Shown here one piece after another: positions 47,118 through 56,105 of a stretch of DNA of 64,000 nt. A model generated the notes under the pieces. It saw nothing but the letters and a program-made list of their open reading frames with translations. It did no database searches and was not told the origin of the DNA. This stretch comes from Robiginitalea aurantiaca (GTDB lineage Bacteria > Bacteroidota > Bacteroidia > Flavobacteriales > Flavobacteriaceae), in assembly GCF_030380815.1 (NCBI RefSeq), contig NZ_JAUDUY010000001.1, forward strand, positions 310,001 to 374,000, written 5' to 3'. How positions within the stretch are numbered: the first letter of the stretch is position 1; each line of letters starts with the position of its first letter. Made by a program: the position numbers and the translations under genes.

Positions 47118-47306
47118 CGATTTAAAGATACTATTTCTTCTGATATCTGGCAGGATCCGAAGCCTGTGATATTTTAAAGTAGCCTAAAAATAAGGATTCC
47201 CCTTTGAGGCATACATGATCTTTGTCACATCCAATAGGTTATACAGGGAGTAGAATTCTTTGGTACATCGGATTAATTTGTAAATTAAACCTCTAAACCA
47301 ACTCCT

Positions 47307-48911
47307 ATGATTCCAACCAAATTCCGAATTGTCGTTTCGCTTCTGTTGTTTATACTGGTCTTTTGCCCTGAGGCCTATGCTCAGAAAGGATTCTCAAAGT
47401 CAGCCATCCGCAAACAAAAGGAGGCAGTAGCCCAATCTGTTGACCAGCGCCACAAACAAACACAGGTAATGGTGGACAAGGTGTTTAGTTTTGCAGAACT
47501 CGGTTTTCACGAGGTGGAAACTTCCAAATACCTGACAGGTATTCTCGAAAAGGCAGGTTTTGAAATCACCTATGGTGTTTCGGGTATTCCGACGGCCTGG
47601 TTTGCCAAATGGTCTAACGGTGAAGGTCCGGTGATCGCCCTTGGCAGCGATGTGGACTGCATCCCAAAAGCTTCGCAGTATCCCGGGGTTGCCTATCACA
47701 AACCGATTATTGAAGGAGCTCCAGGACATGGAGAAGGACATAATTCAGGAGTGCCTCTCAACATTACCGCTGCCCTTTCTGTGCAGGAATTGATGGAGGA
47801 AAATAATATTGGAGGAACCCTTGTGGTTTGGCCGGGCATTGCCGAGGAGCTCCTGGGTTCTAAGGCATGGTTTGTAAGGGACGGACTTTTTGAAGGGGTA
47901 GACATGTGTATTTTCACCCATGTCAGTAGTAATTTGGCGGTTTCCTGGGGACAGGCCACGGGTACCGGACTGATTTCTGTGGAATACAGTTTTGAGGGTG
48001 AGGCGGCTCATTCGGCAGGAGCGCCCTGGCGCGGAAGGTCCGCTTTGGACGCTGCAGAATTGATGAATATCGGGTGGAACTACAAAAGAGAACACCTGCA
48101 TCCGTTAAAGCGGTCACATTCCATATTTACCGATGCAGGCGATCAGCCAAATGTCGTCCCCTCAAAAGCTTCTATTTGGTTTTATCTCAGAGATGTGACC
48201 TATGAGGGAATTATGGAGATGTACGAGGACGCAAATAATATTGCGGAGGGCGCAGCCATGATGACAGATACCGAAATGACTTCTCGTGTGGTCGGGGCTG
48301 CATGGCCCAGGCATTTTAATAAAGTGATTGCAGAAACCATGTACAGCAATATACAGCAGGTTGGACTTCCGGAATGGTCGGAGGCGGATCAGGAATTGGC
48401 CAGGGCAGTACAGAAAGCGGTAAATTCCAAGGACACTACGGGCCTTTCCACGGAACTCTCCGAACTGAGAAAACCTGTAGAACGACCCGTAAGCGGGGGT
48501 TCGGATGATATTGGGGATGTTTCCTGGACCGTGCCTACCGTTACACTTCGGTTTCCATCCAATGTGCCCGGGCTTCAGGGACATCACTGGTCCAACGCCA
48601 TAGCAATGGCGACGCCTATAGCGCATAAAGGTGCAACAGCTGGGGCTAAGGTCGTGGCGATGACCGTCATGGATTTTCTCACCCAACCTGAATTGCTCTC
48701 TCAGGCCAGGGACTATTTTGAGAATGTCCAGAAAAAGGAAACGGTATACCGTCCGATGATCAGTGCTGACGATCCACCGCCAATAGAACTCAATACGGCC
48801 ATAATGAGCGAGTTCCGTCCAAAGCTAGAGCCCCTTTATTACGATGAAACCAAGTATGATTCCTATCTGGAACAGTTGGGGGTGACCTATCCTACACTCA
48901 AAGAGGAATAG
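47307..48911 (+). CDS. Secreted M20-family amidohydrolase, AbgB-like
   Basis: The 534-residue protein has a signal peptide (cleavage near AYAQ) and the M20 peptidase pattern: ALGSDVDCIP, GHGEGHNSG, the Glu-Glu pair in GIAEELLGSK, and FTHVSS. A dimerisation domain with EGEAAHSAGAPWRGRSALDA lies in the middle. Similarity is to the AbgB branch, which cleaves p-aminobenzoyl-glutamate-type amides, but here the enzyme is exported. The TAATTTG box at 47274-47280 may be the minus-7 element with one base less than usual. Substrate unknown. Confidence 0.85.
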   Translation: MIPTKFRIVVSLLLFILVFCPEAYAQKGFSKSAIRKQKEAVAQSVDQRHKQTQVMVDKVFSFAELGFHEVETSKYLTGILEKAGFEITYGVSGIPTAWFAKWSNGEGPVIALGSDVDCIPKASQYPGVAYHKPIIEGAPGHGEGHNSGVPLNITAALSVQELMEENNIGGTLVVWPGIAEELLGSKAWFVRDGLFEGVDMCIFTHVSSNLAVSWGQATGTGLISVEYSFEGEAAHSAGAPWRGRSALDAAELMNIGWNYKREHLHPLKRSHSIFTDAGDQPNVVPSKASIWFYLRDVTYEGIMEMYEDANNIAEGAAMMTDTEMTSRVVGAAWPRHFNKVIAETMYSNIQQVGLPEWSEADQELARAVQKAVNSKDTTGLSTELSELRKPVERPVSGGSDDIGDVSWTVPTVTLRFPSNVPGLQGHHWSNAIAMATPIAHKGATAGAKVVAMTVMDFLTQPELLSQARDYFENVQKKETVYRPMISADDPPPIELNTAIMSEFRPKLEPLYYDETKYDSYLEQLGVTYPTLKEE

Positions 48912-48920
48912 GATTTTGAT

Positions 48921-49631
48921 CTATATTGGTTTGAGTTCCCGCTTAATTCCGGACAGGATTGAATCTATTTCCGCAATGGCCTGACCGTATAATGCATCTT
49001 TGATCTTGGTCAGGTAGATACTCTCTATAAAAATATTCTGGAGCTCAACGCCGTAAAGCCGATCGATTTTCACGGGCTTCATGGTGTTGTAATTGACTAC
49101 CGATCTGAGTTCGGGAGAAAGTTCATTGATAATAATGTCCCAATGGATAGATTCTGACTTATTTACCGTGTTATAGGTCAGGTCTAACATTTGTAAATCG
49201 CGGGTAATCTCCTTGTTTTTAAGGAGTTTTAATTGACCGCTTACCGCCAGGGTGTTGTAAATAGGAGCGTCCCGATAAAAATCGGAATATTGAGAGAGCA
49301 ATACTGAATAGAGTGCCAGGGAGTCGGCTTTCGAAATATCCCGCAACTCAATTATCTCATTGGCACGCTCATACGCCTTCGAGAACATGAGGTTTTTAGT
49401 CTTCGCTTCGCCCAACTTATTGCGATCCTCCATTATTTGCTGGCTTATGGACTCGTAAACTGCGATGGCTTCGGAGCGTTGCAGGTTCTGGTCGTTCCAT
49501 CGGTCAATCTGAAGGGCAATCAGGATACCAATCACAATGAGTATAATCTCGCCCAATGCATAGAGTAAATATCCATTGACTCTTCCGCTTGAGACGGAGG
49601 ACCTTCTCAATTTTTTGAGTATTGACAGCAT
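48921..49631 (-). CDS. DUF6090 family membrane protein
   Basis: The N-terminus has the family pattern GRVNGYLLYALGEIILIVIG followed by LIALQIDRWND, forming a single membrane helix at about residues 22-43. The rest is a helical periplasmic or cytoplasmic domain of about 190 residues. The family is common in flavobacteria and has no known function. It is downstream of the small two-helix protein at 49650-49832 with an 18-base gap. Its end converges on the M20 gene, nine bases apart. Confidence 0.85.
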   Translation of the reverse strand: MLSILKKLRRSSVSSGRVNGYLLYALGEIILIVIGILIALQIDRWNDQNLQRSEAIAVYESISQQIMEDRNKLGEAKTKNLMFSKAYERANEIIELRDISKADSLALYSVLLSQYSDFYRDAPIYNTLAVSGQLKLLKNKEITRDLQMLDLTYNTVNKSESIHWDIIINELSPELRSVVNYNTMKPVKIDRLYGVELQNIFIESIYLTKIKDALYGQAIAEIDSILSGIKRELKPI

Positions 49632-49649
49632 AGGCGAACGGGGACATTA

Positions 49650-49832
49650 TTATGGCTTTTTTATTGCTGAAAGCACCCCAATGATCAGCAGGCCAACCCC
49701 GATTCCTATGAGCAGAGAGGCGACAAACCATAGAATGGATGTTTTTAAAAAAACAAGGCCAACACCCAGCCCTATAAGTGTGCAGCCACCAATGGCCCAG
49801 GAAGCCTTGTCTGTTGAATGTTCAGTGCTCAT
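49650..49832 (-). CDS. Small two-helix membrane protein
   Basis: The 60-residue product has two hydrophobic helices rich in Gly (GGCTLIGLGVGLVFL and ASLLIGIGVGLLIIGVL) joined by a short loop, and a basic end. It is probably a genuine small membrane protein. The gene is directly before the DUF6090 gene and likely forms an operon with it. Function unknown. Confidence 0.7.
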   Translation of the reverse strand: MSTEHSTDKASWAIGGCTLIGLGVGLVFLKTSILWFVASLLIGIGVGLLIIGVLSAIKKP

Positions 49833-49878
49833 TTTTTGGGATTATCCTTCAAGGTAATAAAAGGGATTGGCAGGGTTT

Positions 49879-49909
49879 ATGATATATATCATTTGGCATG
49901 AATGCCAAA
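49879..49909. promoter_or_regulatory. Two adjacent palindromes before the pafA-like gene
   Basis: ATGATATATATCAT (49879-49892) is a perfect 14-base palindrome. It directly meets TTTGGCATGAATGCCAAA (49892-49909), an 18-base inverted repeat with a two-base centre. They lie in the 169-base gap between the divergent small membrane protein gene and the phosphatase gene. They look like operators for dimeric regulators; none is recognisable nearby. Confidence 0.5.
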
Positions 49910-50001
49910 AATGCCCATAAAATGCGGCCCGAAATAAAACAAATCGTATTTTAAGACCTGCTATAATAATTTTTGTAACCCGACTTAAATACCACAGATC
50001 A

Positions 50002-51678
50002 ATGATTTTAAAATGGAATTGGACGGCAATGTTGCTCTGCTCTTTCCTTGGTTTTGCACAAGAAAAGACTTGCGAGCCACCGAAACTTGTGGTAGGAGTT
50101 ATCGTTGATCAGATGCGTTTTGATTTCCTTGAGAAATACGAGGCGAATTTTGGGGACGGCGGGTTTAAACGACTTATGAGGGATGGCTACAGTTTTGAGA
50201 ATACGCATTATAACTATGTGCCAACAGTAACTGCGGCCGGTCATGCCTCGATTTATACCGGGGCCACACCAAGTGTGCACGGTATTATAGAGAACACCTG
50301 GTATGAAAGAAATTCTAAGGGGCTGGTGAGTAATGTAGGCGACACTACCGTGCGGATTGTGGGATCCGTAGTGGAGAATTATTCCGGATACTCGCCCGCC
50401 CGACTGGAAACAAGTACAATTTCTGATCTTCTTCGGGAGCAATCGGATTCCAGGTCCAAGGTGATCAGTGTATCCTTAAAGGACAGGGGTGCTATACTTC
50501 CCGGGGGTAAGAAGGCCAACGCCGCCTATTGGCAGGACTGGGAAACCAGCCCTGGACATTTTGTAAGCAGTTCTTATTATATGGATGAATTGCCATCCTG
50601 GGTTATCAGTTTCAACAATAAAGACAAGGCCAATAAGTATCTCAACAGAACCTGGAAAACACTTCTTCCGTTAAAAGAGTATACTGCAAGCGCCCCGGAC
50701 GACAACCCACATGAGCGTATTCTGAGAGGTAAGGAAACCCCCACCTTTCCTTATGATCTCAAGGGCATGCGTGCGCTTTATGAAGGAGATCCGCGTTATT
50801 ATCAGGTGTTGTGGGTTACCCCCTATGGCAACACAATTACCACGGAATTTGCCGTTGAAGCCTTGAAATCGGAAGAATTGGGAAAGGATGAGGACGTCGA
50901 TATGCTATGTGTGAGTTTCTCTACGCCGGATGTGGCGGGGCATACATTTGGCCCTCAGTCAGTGGAAGTCCAGGATATTTATCTCAGGCTGGATAGAGAT
51001 ATAGCGGAGTTGTTGGAAACCCTGGACAAAGAAGTAGGGGAAGATAATTATGTTGTTTTTCTGACCTCTGATCACGGGGTTCAACCTGTGGTGTCTTACC
51101 TGAGGGCGAATAATCAACCGGCTGACCTCGCAGTAATTCCCCAGTTCAATCAGGCGTTGTCCTTTTCGCTGAATCAGCAATACGGTGCTTTTAAATGGAT
51201 TTCCTATTTCGGAAACAATCAGATTTATCTGGATCACGACTTAATTAAGGAAAAGGGGCAATCCCTTGAGGAGATAAGACAAAGCGTTGCCGATTTTATG
51301 AAGGAACAACCCGGGGTTCGCTTTGCCCTTACACCTGATGACCTCAATACATCGGGCGATACTACAGGACAGATTGAAATGGTTAAAAAGGGATATTATC
51401 CGGATCGCTCCGGAGACGTTATACTTGTTTATGATTATGGCGTAATGCCCACATCGGATTACCGAACCCCGGTTACCAAGGTGCGGGGAGCCGGACATGG
51501 CTCGGGCTATGACTACGATACGCACGTTCCCCTCCTTTGGTATGGGAAAGGAATTCCTAAGGGAACTTCCTCGCGTAAAGTGCATCCCGTAGATATCGCC
51601 CCTACCTTGCTTCGGATCATGAACCTCAGGGAGGCTGGTGGGATGACGGGTGCTTCTTTAAGTGAGGTACTGCGTTAA
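50002..51678 (+). CDS. PafA-type alkaline phosphatase
   Basis: The 558-residue secreted protein belongs to the alkaline phosphatase superfamily branch with a Thr nucleophile. VVGVIVDQMRFDFLEKYE is the typical start with the first metal-binding Asp; the nucleophile should be Thr77 in PTVTAAGHAS. Lys160 and Arg162 in SLKDRGA correspond in spacing to the Lys and Arg of PafA that bind phosphate. Later ligands are in SFSTPDVAGHTFG and TSDHG. It frees phosphate from organic phosphomonoesters in the periplasm. PafA of flavobacteria is reported to be insensitive to phosphate repression; whether this one is cannot be seen. Confidence 0.88.
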   Translation: MILKWNWTAMLLCSFLGFAQEKTCEPPKLVVGVIVDQMRFDFLEKYEANFGDGGFKRLMRDGYSFENTHYNYVPTVTAAGHASIYTGATPSVHGIIENTWYERNSKGLVSNVGDTTVRIVGSVVENYSGYSPARLETSTISDLLREQSDSRSKVISVSLKDRGAILPGGKKANAAYWQDWETSPGHFVSSSYYMDELPSWVISFNNKDKANKYLNRTWKTLLPLKEYTASAPDDNPHERILRGKETPTFPYDLKGMRALYEGDPRYYQVLWVTPYGNTITTEFAVEALKSEELGKDEDVDMLCVSFSTPDVAGHTFGPQSVEVQDIYLRLDRDIAELLETLDKEVGEDNYVVFLTSDHGVQPVVSYLRANNQPADLAVIPQFNQALSFSLNQQYGAFKWISYFGNNQIYLDHDLIKEKGQSLEEIRQSVADFMKEQPGVRFALTPDDLNTSGDTTGQIEMVKKGYYPDRSGDVILVYDYGVMPTSDYRTPVTKVRGAGHGSGYDYDTHVPLLWYGKGIPKGTSSRKVHPVDIAPTLLRIMNLREAGGMTGASLSEVLR

Positions 51679-51710
51679 TCTGAGCGGGATTACTCCAGAA
51701 CACAATCAAT

Positions 51711-52775
51711 CTATTTGGTCCGCGCCTTGTTCAGGATTCTGCTGTTAAATTTTGATTTGTCCTGGAGGATATCAAAGAACTCAAGGATATAGGATTTGGC
51801 ATCCTCAAAATCTTTCTCGCTTTTAAAGCTGGGTTCCAGGTCGTCGACCACCTTCATAAATTCTGGTTTTTTACTGAGGTATTCTTGCCGAACCTCTTCG
51901 TAAAGGGCGGGATTGCGTTTAAAACCCCTGTAGAGGCGGGTTCTGACATCCGTGATGTTCAATGTTTCTCCCTGGACCTGTGAAACAACAGCATAATTTG
52001 CATCCACAAGGCCCGACATGTCGAAATCATAGGGTACGGGAATGGCATTCATTCCCTCGACAAAAATCAGTTTTTCATTGTGCTGATAGGCTGATGAATA
52101 ATCAGTATTTCCGATCATGAATTGGAAAAAATCATTTTCGATGGAGGTGCGGTCATCCTGTTGCAACGGGTGCACCGTTCTCTTCAGGCGTTTGGCTTTA
52201 CACCGCTCAGCCACTTCGCTGATATCTTCAATTACAAACCCTTCAAGATCATAGGTCTTGTCTTTTTTTCCTTTGAGGTCTGAATAGGCTATTTGTAACC
52301 TACGGGTTTTGAAGTGATACGGGCTTATGACCTCAAAGAGTTTATAGGCCATGTATTCTTTAAGGACATAGTCGTGACCCTGATCGGAGTTTCTGCATGG
52401 CAGGACCAGTTTTAATTCTTTGTTGCCTTCGAATTCGGTGCCCTTCATTTCCGATTTTTGGATGCGCATTTTTACAGGGGTCAGAAAGCAGTTTTTTCGC
52501 CTCCAGTTACCACGGGCCCTGAGCCGAATTTCAAGGGAGTCCCATTGCCCCGAGGAATTTTGATAGGCGAGCTGGGTTTTCAGATATGTGCTGTCATCCG
52601 TATCACGTCTCATTTCCTTATCGGAATATCTGAGAACGACTGACAGCGGAGTTTCATCCTGAAAGAGAACGGTAGTCTCGTTATCCGGGCTTTTTTGGGC
52701 CATTTCCTGCCCTGTGGCCAGGTCTGAGAAAATGAAAAACTGGAGTACAATGAGCGCTAAGATTTGATTTTTCAC
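51711..52775 (-). CDS. Secreted protein with CotH-like features
   Basis: The 354-residue protein starts with GTG and a signal peptide (cleavage near ATGQ). The segment LRARGNWRRKNCFLTPVKMR resembles the RxRGN region at the start of CotH-type kinase domains, and later MIGNTDYSSAYQHN and VPYDFDMSG fit the positions of catalytic and metal-binding residues of that atypical kinase fold. Overall similarity is weak, so it may be a distant relative. It converges on the phosphatase gene 32 bases away. Confidence 0.6.
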   Translation of the reverse strand: MKNQILALIVLQFFIFSDLATGQEMAQKSPDNETTVLFQDETPLSVVLRYSDKEMRRDTDDSTYLKTQLAYQNSSGQWDSLEIRLRARGNWRRKNCFLTPVKMRIQKSEMKGTEFEGNKELKLVLPCRNSDQGHDYVLKEYMAYKLFEVISPYHFKTRRLQIAYSDLKGKKDKTYDLEGFVIEDISEVAERCKAKRLKRTVHPLQQDDRTSIENDFFQFMIGNTDYSSAYQHNEKLIFVEGMNAIPVPYDFDMSGLVDANYAVVSQVQGETLNITDVRTRLYRGFKRNPALYEEVRQEYLSKKPEFMKVVDDLEPSFKSEKDFEDAKSYILEFFDILQDKSKFNSRILNKARTK

Positions 52776-52800
52776 TATCTTGGTTTTTAGTTTGCATTAA

Positions 52801-53556
52801 ATTACTAAAAATAAGCCTATTAGACTCTATACTTCTGTAATAAACGGCAAAACGTTCGCCGTTTTATTCATATCGGTTCTGGTTACCTACCTGTCGATCC
52901 ATTTTAATCTTGGCTACAATGTGGATCTGACCCTGCTGAGTATCGCCATTGTTTTCCCGCTTGTATTCAATATCCGGGGCGCCTTTCGAAGACGAGAAAA
53001 AGCCCTGCAGCACCTCAGTCAGTACCGGGCAGCGCTTAAGACAATTTTCTTTTACCTGCAGTTGAGTTTCTCCCTTACAGAAAAGGATCGAAAGAAGCTG
53101 GAAGACATCCTTGAGCATATCAGTGAGGAGACCGTAAGGCATCTTCGGAAAAGTACGGATGAAACAGCAGCTGTAGATGCTGCTATGGATGAATTGCAGG
53201 AATTCGTTATACATTTAAGGGATGATATCCCCGGCCGGATAAGGGATCGAATCTTCAGGTATATGAATGATTTGGTTGAGGGATTTGAAAATGTCCACGC
53301 CATCAATATCCACAGGACACCCATCGCCCTAAAGGCCTACTGTCTGGTGTTTATTTATGTATTCCCTTTTATATACGCCCCTACAATTGTCTACAATATA
53401 GGAGCGACAAATAATGACTGGGTTGTTTATTTTATCGTGGTCGCAACCGAATTTATACTTATCTCCCTTTACAACATACAGGATCAGATTGAATATCCTT
53501 TTGACAATGTAGGTGTGGATGACATCAAGCTTGAAAATTTTAAAATAAACCGATAG
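52801..53556 (+). CDS. Bestrophin-like membrane protein, start codon uncertain
   Basis: The frame is open from just after a TAA at 52798-52800. The first 40 codons encode a good membrane helix (TFAVLFISVLVTYLSIHF) but contain no ATG, GTG or TTG; the first usable standard start is GTG at 52921. The protein then has helices near the start and around residues 175-230. Its end, YNIQDQIEYPFDNVGVDDI, recalls bestrophin chloride channels (PF...DD). I give the full open frame from the ATT at 52801, noting that initiation may be at ATT, at 52921, or that a base change has removed the start. Function as an anion channel is inference. Confidence 0.6.
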   Translation: MTKNKPIRLYTSVINGKTFAVLFISVLVTYLSIHFNLGYNVDLTLLSIAIVFPLVFNIRGAFRRREKALQHLSQYRAALKTIFFYLQLSFSLTEKDRKKLEDILEHISEETVRHLRKSTDETAAVDAAMDELQEFVIHLRDDIPGRIRDRIFRYMNDLVEGFENVHAINIHRTPIALKAYCLVFIYVFPFIYAPTIVYNIGATNNDWVVYFIVVATEFILISLYNIQDQIEYPFDNVGVDDIKLENFKINR

Positions 53557-53563
53557 GCTTAAT

Positions 53564-54064
53564 TTAGAGTTCTTTTTCCATGCGATAATCATCCATTGCG
53601 AAGCCACCTCCGATATCGGTAATTTCCCCTCCTGTAATTTTAAAGCCCATTGTGGAATACGCATTGATAGACCGATCGTTATATTTGTTTACGGTTAGCG
53701 TGATGCTATGACAATTCAAAGCATGTGCCTTTTCTTCAACAAAAGCCATGGCGCGTTTTCCAATTCCCTTTCCCCGAAATGAATCCAAAAGGTATATTTT
53801 GCTTAAAAACAGTGTTTGCTCCCTTTTTTCAAACGCCAGATAACCTGCACTTTGTGCTCCAACACGTATGCTAAAGTAAAAAACACCCCTCTCGAGTTGT
53901 TCCTGAATTGCTTTCCCGGATTGAAAGTGCTCGAGCATATAATCCACTTGCGGTTTGCCGATAATGGGAATGTAGTGTTCCCGCCAGATAATTTCGGCCA
54001 ATCGGGTGATCCCCTGAATGTCATCCCGGGTACTTGCGGGAGTAAAAGTGATTTTTTCGTTCAT
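53564..54064 (-). CDS. GNAT family N-acetyltransferase
   Basis: The 166-residue protein has the acetyl-CoA binding motif LDSFRGKGIGKRAM (the R/Q-x2-G-x-G/A loop), preceded by the strand LSKIYLL and followed by NKYNDRSINAYSTMGF, which is typical for GNAT enzymes. It has no signal peptide. It converges on the membrane protein gene with seven bases between. The acceptor substrate is unknown. Confidence 0.9.
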   Translation of the reverse strand: MNEKITFTPASTRDDIQGITRLAEIIWREHYIPIIGKPQVDYMLEHFQSGKAIQEQLERGVFYFSIRVGAQSAGYLAFEKREQTLFLSKIYLLDSFRGKGIGKRAMAFVEEKAHALNCHSITLTVNKYNDRSINAYSTMGFKITGGEITDIGGGFAMDDYRMEKEL

Positions 54065-54178
54065 TCTGAATACCTAAAAGTTACCATAAGCACGAATCGC
54101 ATTAGCGGATTGGTGCCCATGACAGGTCCCTAATGCACTGGAAATTTAGTATTTTTAAGCCCTAACAAAACACATACA

Positions 54179-55129
54179 ATGTACCGAAATTTCTACACGG
54201 GCCTTTTGGCGCTTACTTTTTCACTTTTATGTTTTCCTGATCTGAATGCTCAGGATCCGGCTGACTCCCCGGCTATTGGTCGATGGAATCTTGAAGTGCA
54301 ATACGGAGAAATATGGTTGCCTTCCTGGCTGGAGGTAAAACTCTCAGGAACAAAAGCCCTGGTAGGATATTTTGTAGCATCCGGTGGCAGCGCCCGTCCT
54401 ATTTCTGAAGTATATGACAGGGAAGGAATGATTAGTTTCAGCATCCCACCCCAATGGTCTGGGAATCACGATATGCATCTTACCGGAACCGTGACCGGGA
54501 ATTCCATAGCGGGAACGATCCTGGATCATATGGGAAACGCCCGAAAGTTCAGGGGCAATCGGGCACCTGCTTTACTCTACCCGTCTCCCGAAAACTGGTC
54601 CGCACCCAGATCCCTTTTAGCAAAAGGAAGCCTTGAGGGTTGGACAGCCCAACAAACCGACAAAGAAAATCAGTGGTTTGTGAAAGACGGTATCCTGACC
54701 AGTCCTGCCTCAGGGGTAAATCTGATGACCACAGACACCTTTAAGGATTTTAAACTGCATATTGAGTTTAAATATCCCGAAAAGTCCAATTCCGGTGTAT
54801 ATCTCCGGGGGAGATATGAAGTGCAGGTGGAAGACAGCTATGGCAAAGAACCAGCCTCCATTTATCTGGGAGGCGTTTATGGTTTTTTAAGTCCAAATGA
54901 AAATGTCGCCAAAAAGGCCGGGGAGTGGCAGTCGTATGACATCACGCTGGTTGGACGTCGCGTTACCGTAGTTGCCAATGGTAAAACCATCATCCACAAC
55001 CAAATTATCCCGGGTATTACCGGTGGGGCGCTGAATAGTCGTGAAGCAGAGCCCGGTCCCATCCTGTTGCAGGGGGATCACGGTCCCGTTGAATACCGGA
55101 ATATTACGATTTCGATACCTTCGGAATAA
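54179..55129 (+). CDS. Secreted 3-keto-disaccharide hydrolase-like (DUF1080) protein
   Basis: The protein has a signal peptide (near LNAQ), a beta-rich N-terminal part (residues about 25-130), and a C-terminal domain (about 145-316) with the family pattern GWTA, TTDTFKDFKLHIEFKYP, NSGVYLRGRYEVQVEDSYG and GPILLQGDHGPVEYRNI. The last motif is highly typical of the DUF1080 / 3-keto-disaccharide hydrolase domain, a concanavalin-like fold. It likely acts on or binds sugars at the cell surface or in the periplasm. The N-terminal part is unassigned. Confidence 0.85.
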   Translation: MYRNFYTGLLALTFSLLCFPDLNAQDPADSPAIGRWNLEVQYGEIWLPSWLEVKLSGTKALVGYFVASGGSARPISEVYDREGMISFSIPPQWSGNHDMHLTGTVTGNSIAGTILDHMGNARKFRGNRAPALLYPSPENWSAPRSLLAKGSLEGWTAQQTDKENQWFVKDGILTSPASGVNLMTTDTFKDFKLHIEFKYPEKSNSGVYLRGRYEVQVEDSYGKEPASIYLGGVYGFLSPNENVAKKAGEWQSYDITLVGRRVTVVANGKTIIHNQIIPGITGGALNSREAEPGPILLQGDHGPVEYRNITISIPSE

Positions 55130-55186
55130 TCCGACTCTCGAATTTTATAAACGCTTTCAGAAAGGGAAGCTACCGAATTTTACGGG

Positions 55187-56095
55187 TCAGAGCTGATCGT
55201 CCAGCCAATGAATGATATTCAGTAAGAGTTGGTAATTCTGTGTTGCCCTGGGGTGATTCATTCCCATTTTCCTTTTTTCAGGTCCGGCGAGTTGAGCCGA
55301 GAACATGGCTGCCTCTCCAAAGACGACAAGTTTCCCCTGTCCGTATGCCATAAAGGCTCCCTGATGCCAACCTTGTGCAGGTATCCGCGGCGTTTTGTCC
55401 GTAAAGACCCAGGCCGTGTCCGGGAGCAGGTTTGTAAAGTTTTCAGAAAAGGTGAGCACGGATTGTGCATTTTCGGGAATCTTAAAGGCCTGTCCTGTAA
55501 ATGTAGCCACCTCAGTGACAGATTCCATTGGGGTCCGGCCCTTTGTTATACTGCTGGGCTGAAGGGTCTGTTGATCCAGGGAGAATACCGAAGGGACCTT
55601 GCCATTACTTTCAAATACAAATCCATTGGTGAACTCGAATCCGAAGGACGCTGCCAGATCAGAAGCCGCCCCTGCCAGTGGCATGTGATCGGCGATTAAA
55701 AATAAGCGTCCCCCGCCTTTGACCCAGCGGTTTAGATATTCGATTTCTTCCGGTGTAAATGCAGAAGGATTGGGCAGAAACCAATCCGAAACATTGCTTT
55801 TGTGCAAGGCATTGGAAATAACCAAAATCCGGGCCTCGTCCAGGGTTTGCTCCTGAAAGTACCCTAAAGCGCTCTCCACCCGGTATCCGTCCCTTTCAAG
55901 GAGTCCGGCAAAAGCGGTATAACGCCCCTGGCGGGTGTGGAAATTATGATGCCCTTCATCAATCAATATCAAAGGACCTTTTCCCGCTTCGTAAAGCGGT
56001 CGAGGCAGGGAGGGTGTATACAGGGTGTCGGCAAGTTGTTGCCCCTGAAGGGTTAGTGCGGAAAATAGCAATACAATAAGCCATCTGAAAGCCAT
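55187..56095 (-). CDS. Secreted DUF4350-like protein
   Basis: The start at 56095 gives a signal peptide (MAFRWLIVLLFSALTLQGQ). A longer frame up to 56386 would run backwards through the upstream beta-lactamase-fold gene and has no coding character. The product (302 residues) has a glutamine amidotransferase-like fold pattern: LILIDEGHHNFHT near the start, ILVISNAL, and GGRLFLIADHMPLAG. The gene lies ten bases after the serine hydrolase gene and is likely co-transcribed. Function unknown. Confidence 0.72.
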   Translation of the reverse strand: MAFRWLIVLLFSALTLQGQQLADTLYTPSLPRPLYEAGKGPLILIDEGHHNFHTRQGRYTAFAGLLERDGYRVESALGYFQEQTLDEARILVISNALHKSNVSDWFLPNPSAFTPEEIEYLNRWVKGGGRLFLIADHMPLAGAASDLAASFGFEFTNGFVFESNGKVPSVFSLDQQTLQPSSITKGRTPMESVTEVATFTGQAFKIPENAQSVLTFSENFTNLLPDTAWVFTDKTPRIPAQGWHQGAFMAYGQGKLVVFGEAAMFSAQLAGPEKRKMGMNHPRATQNYQLLLNIIHWLDDQL

Positions 56096-56105
56096 GATGC
56101 AGGGG

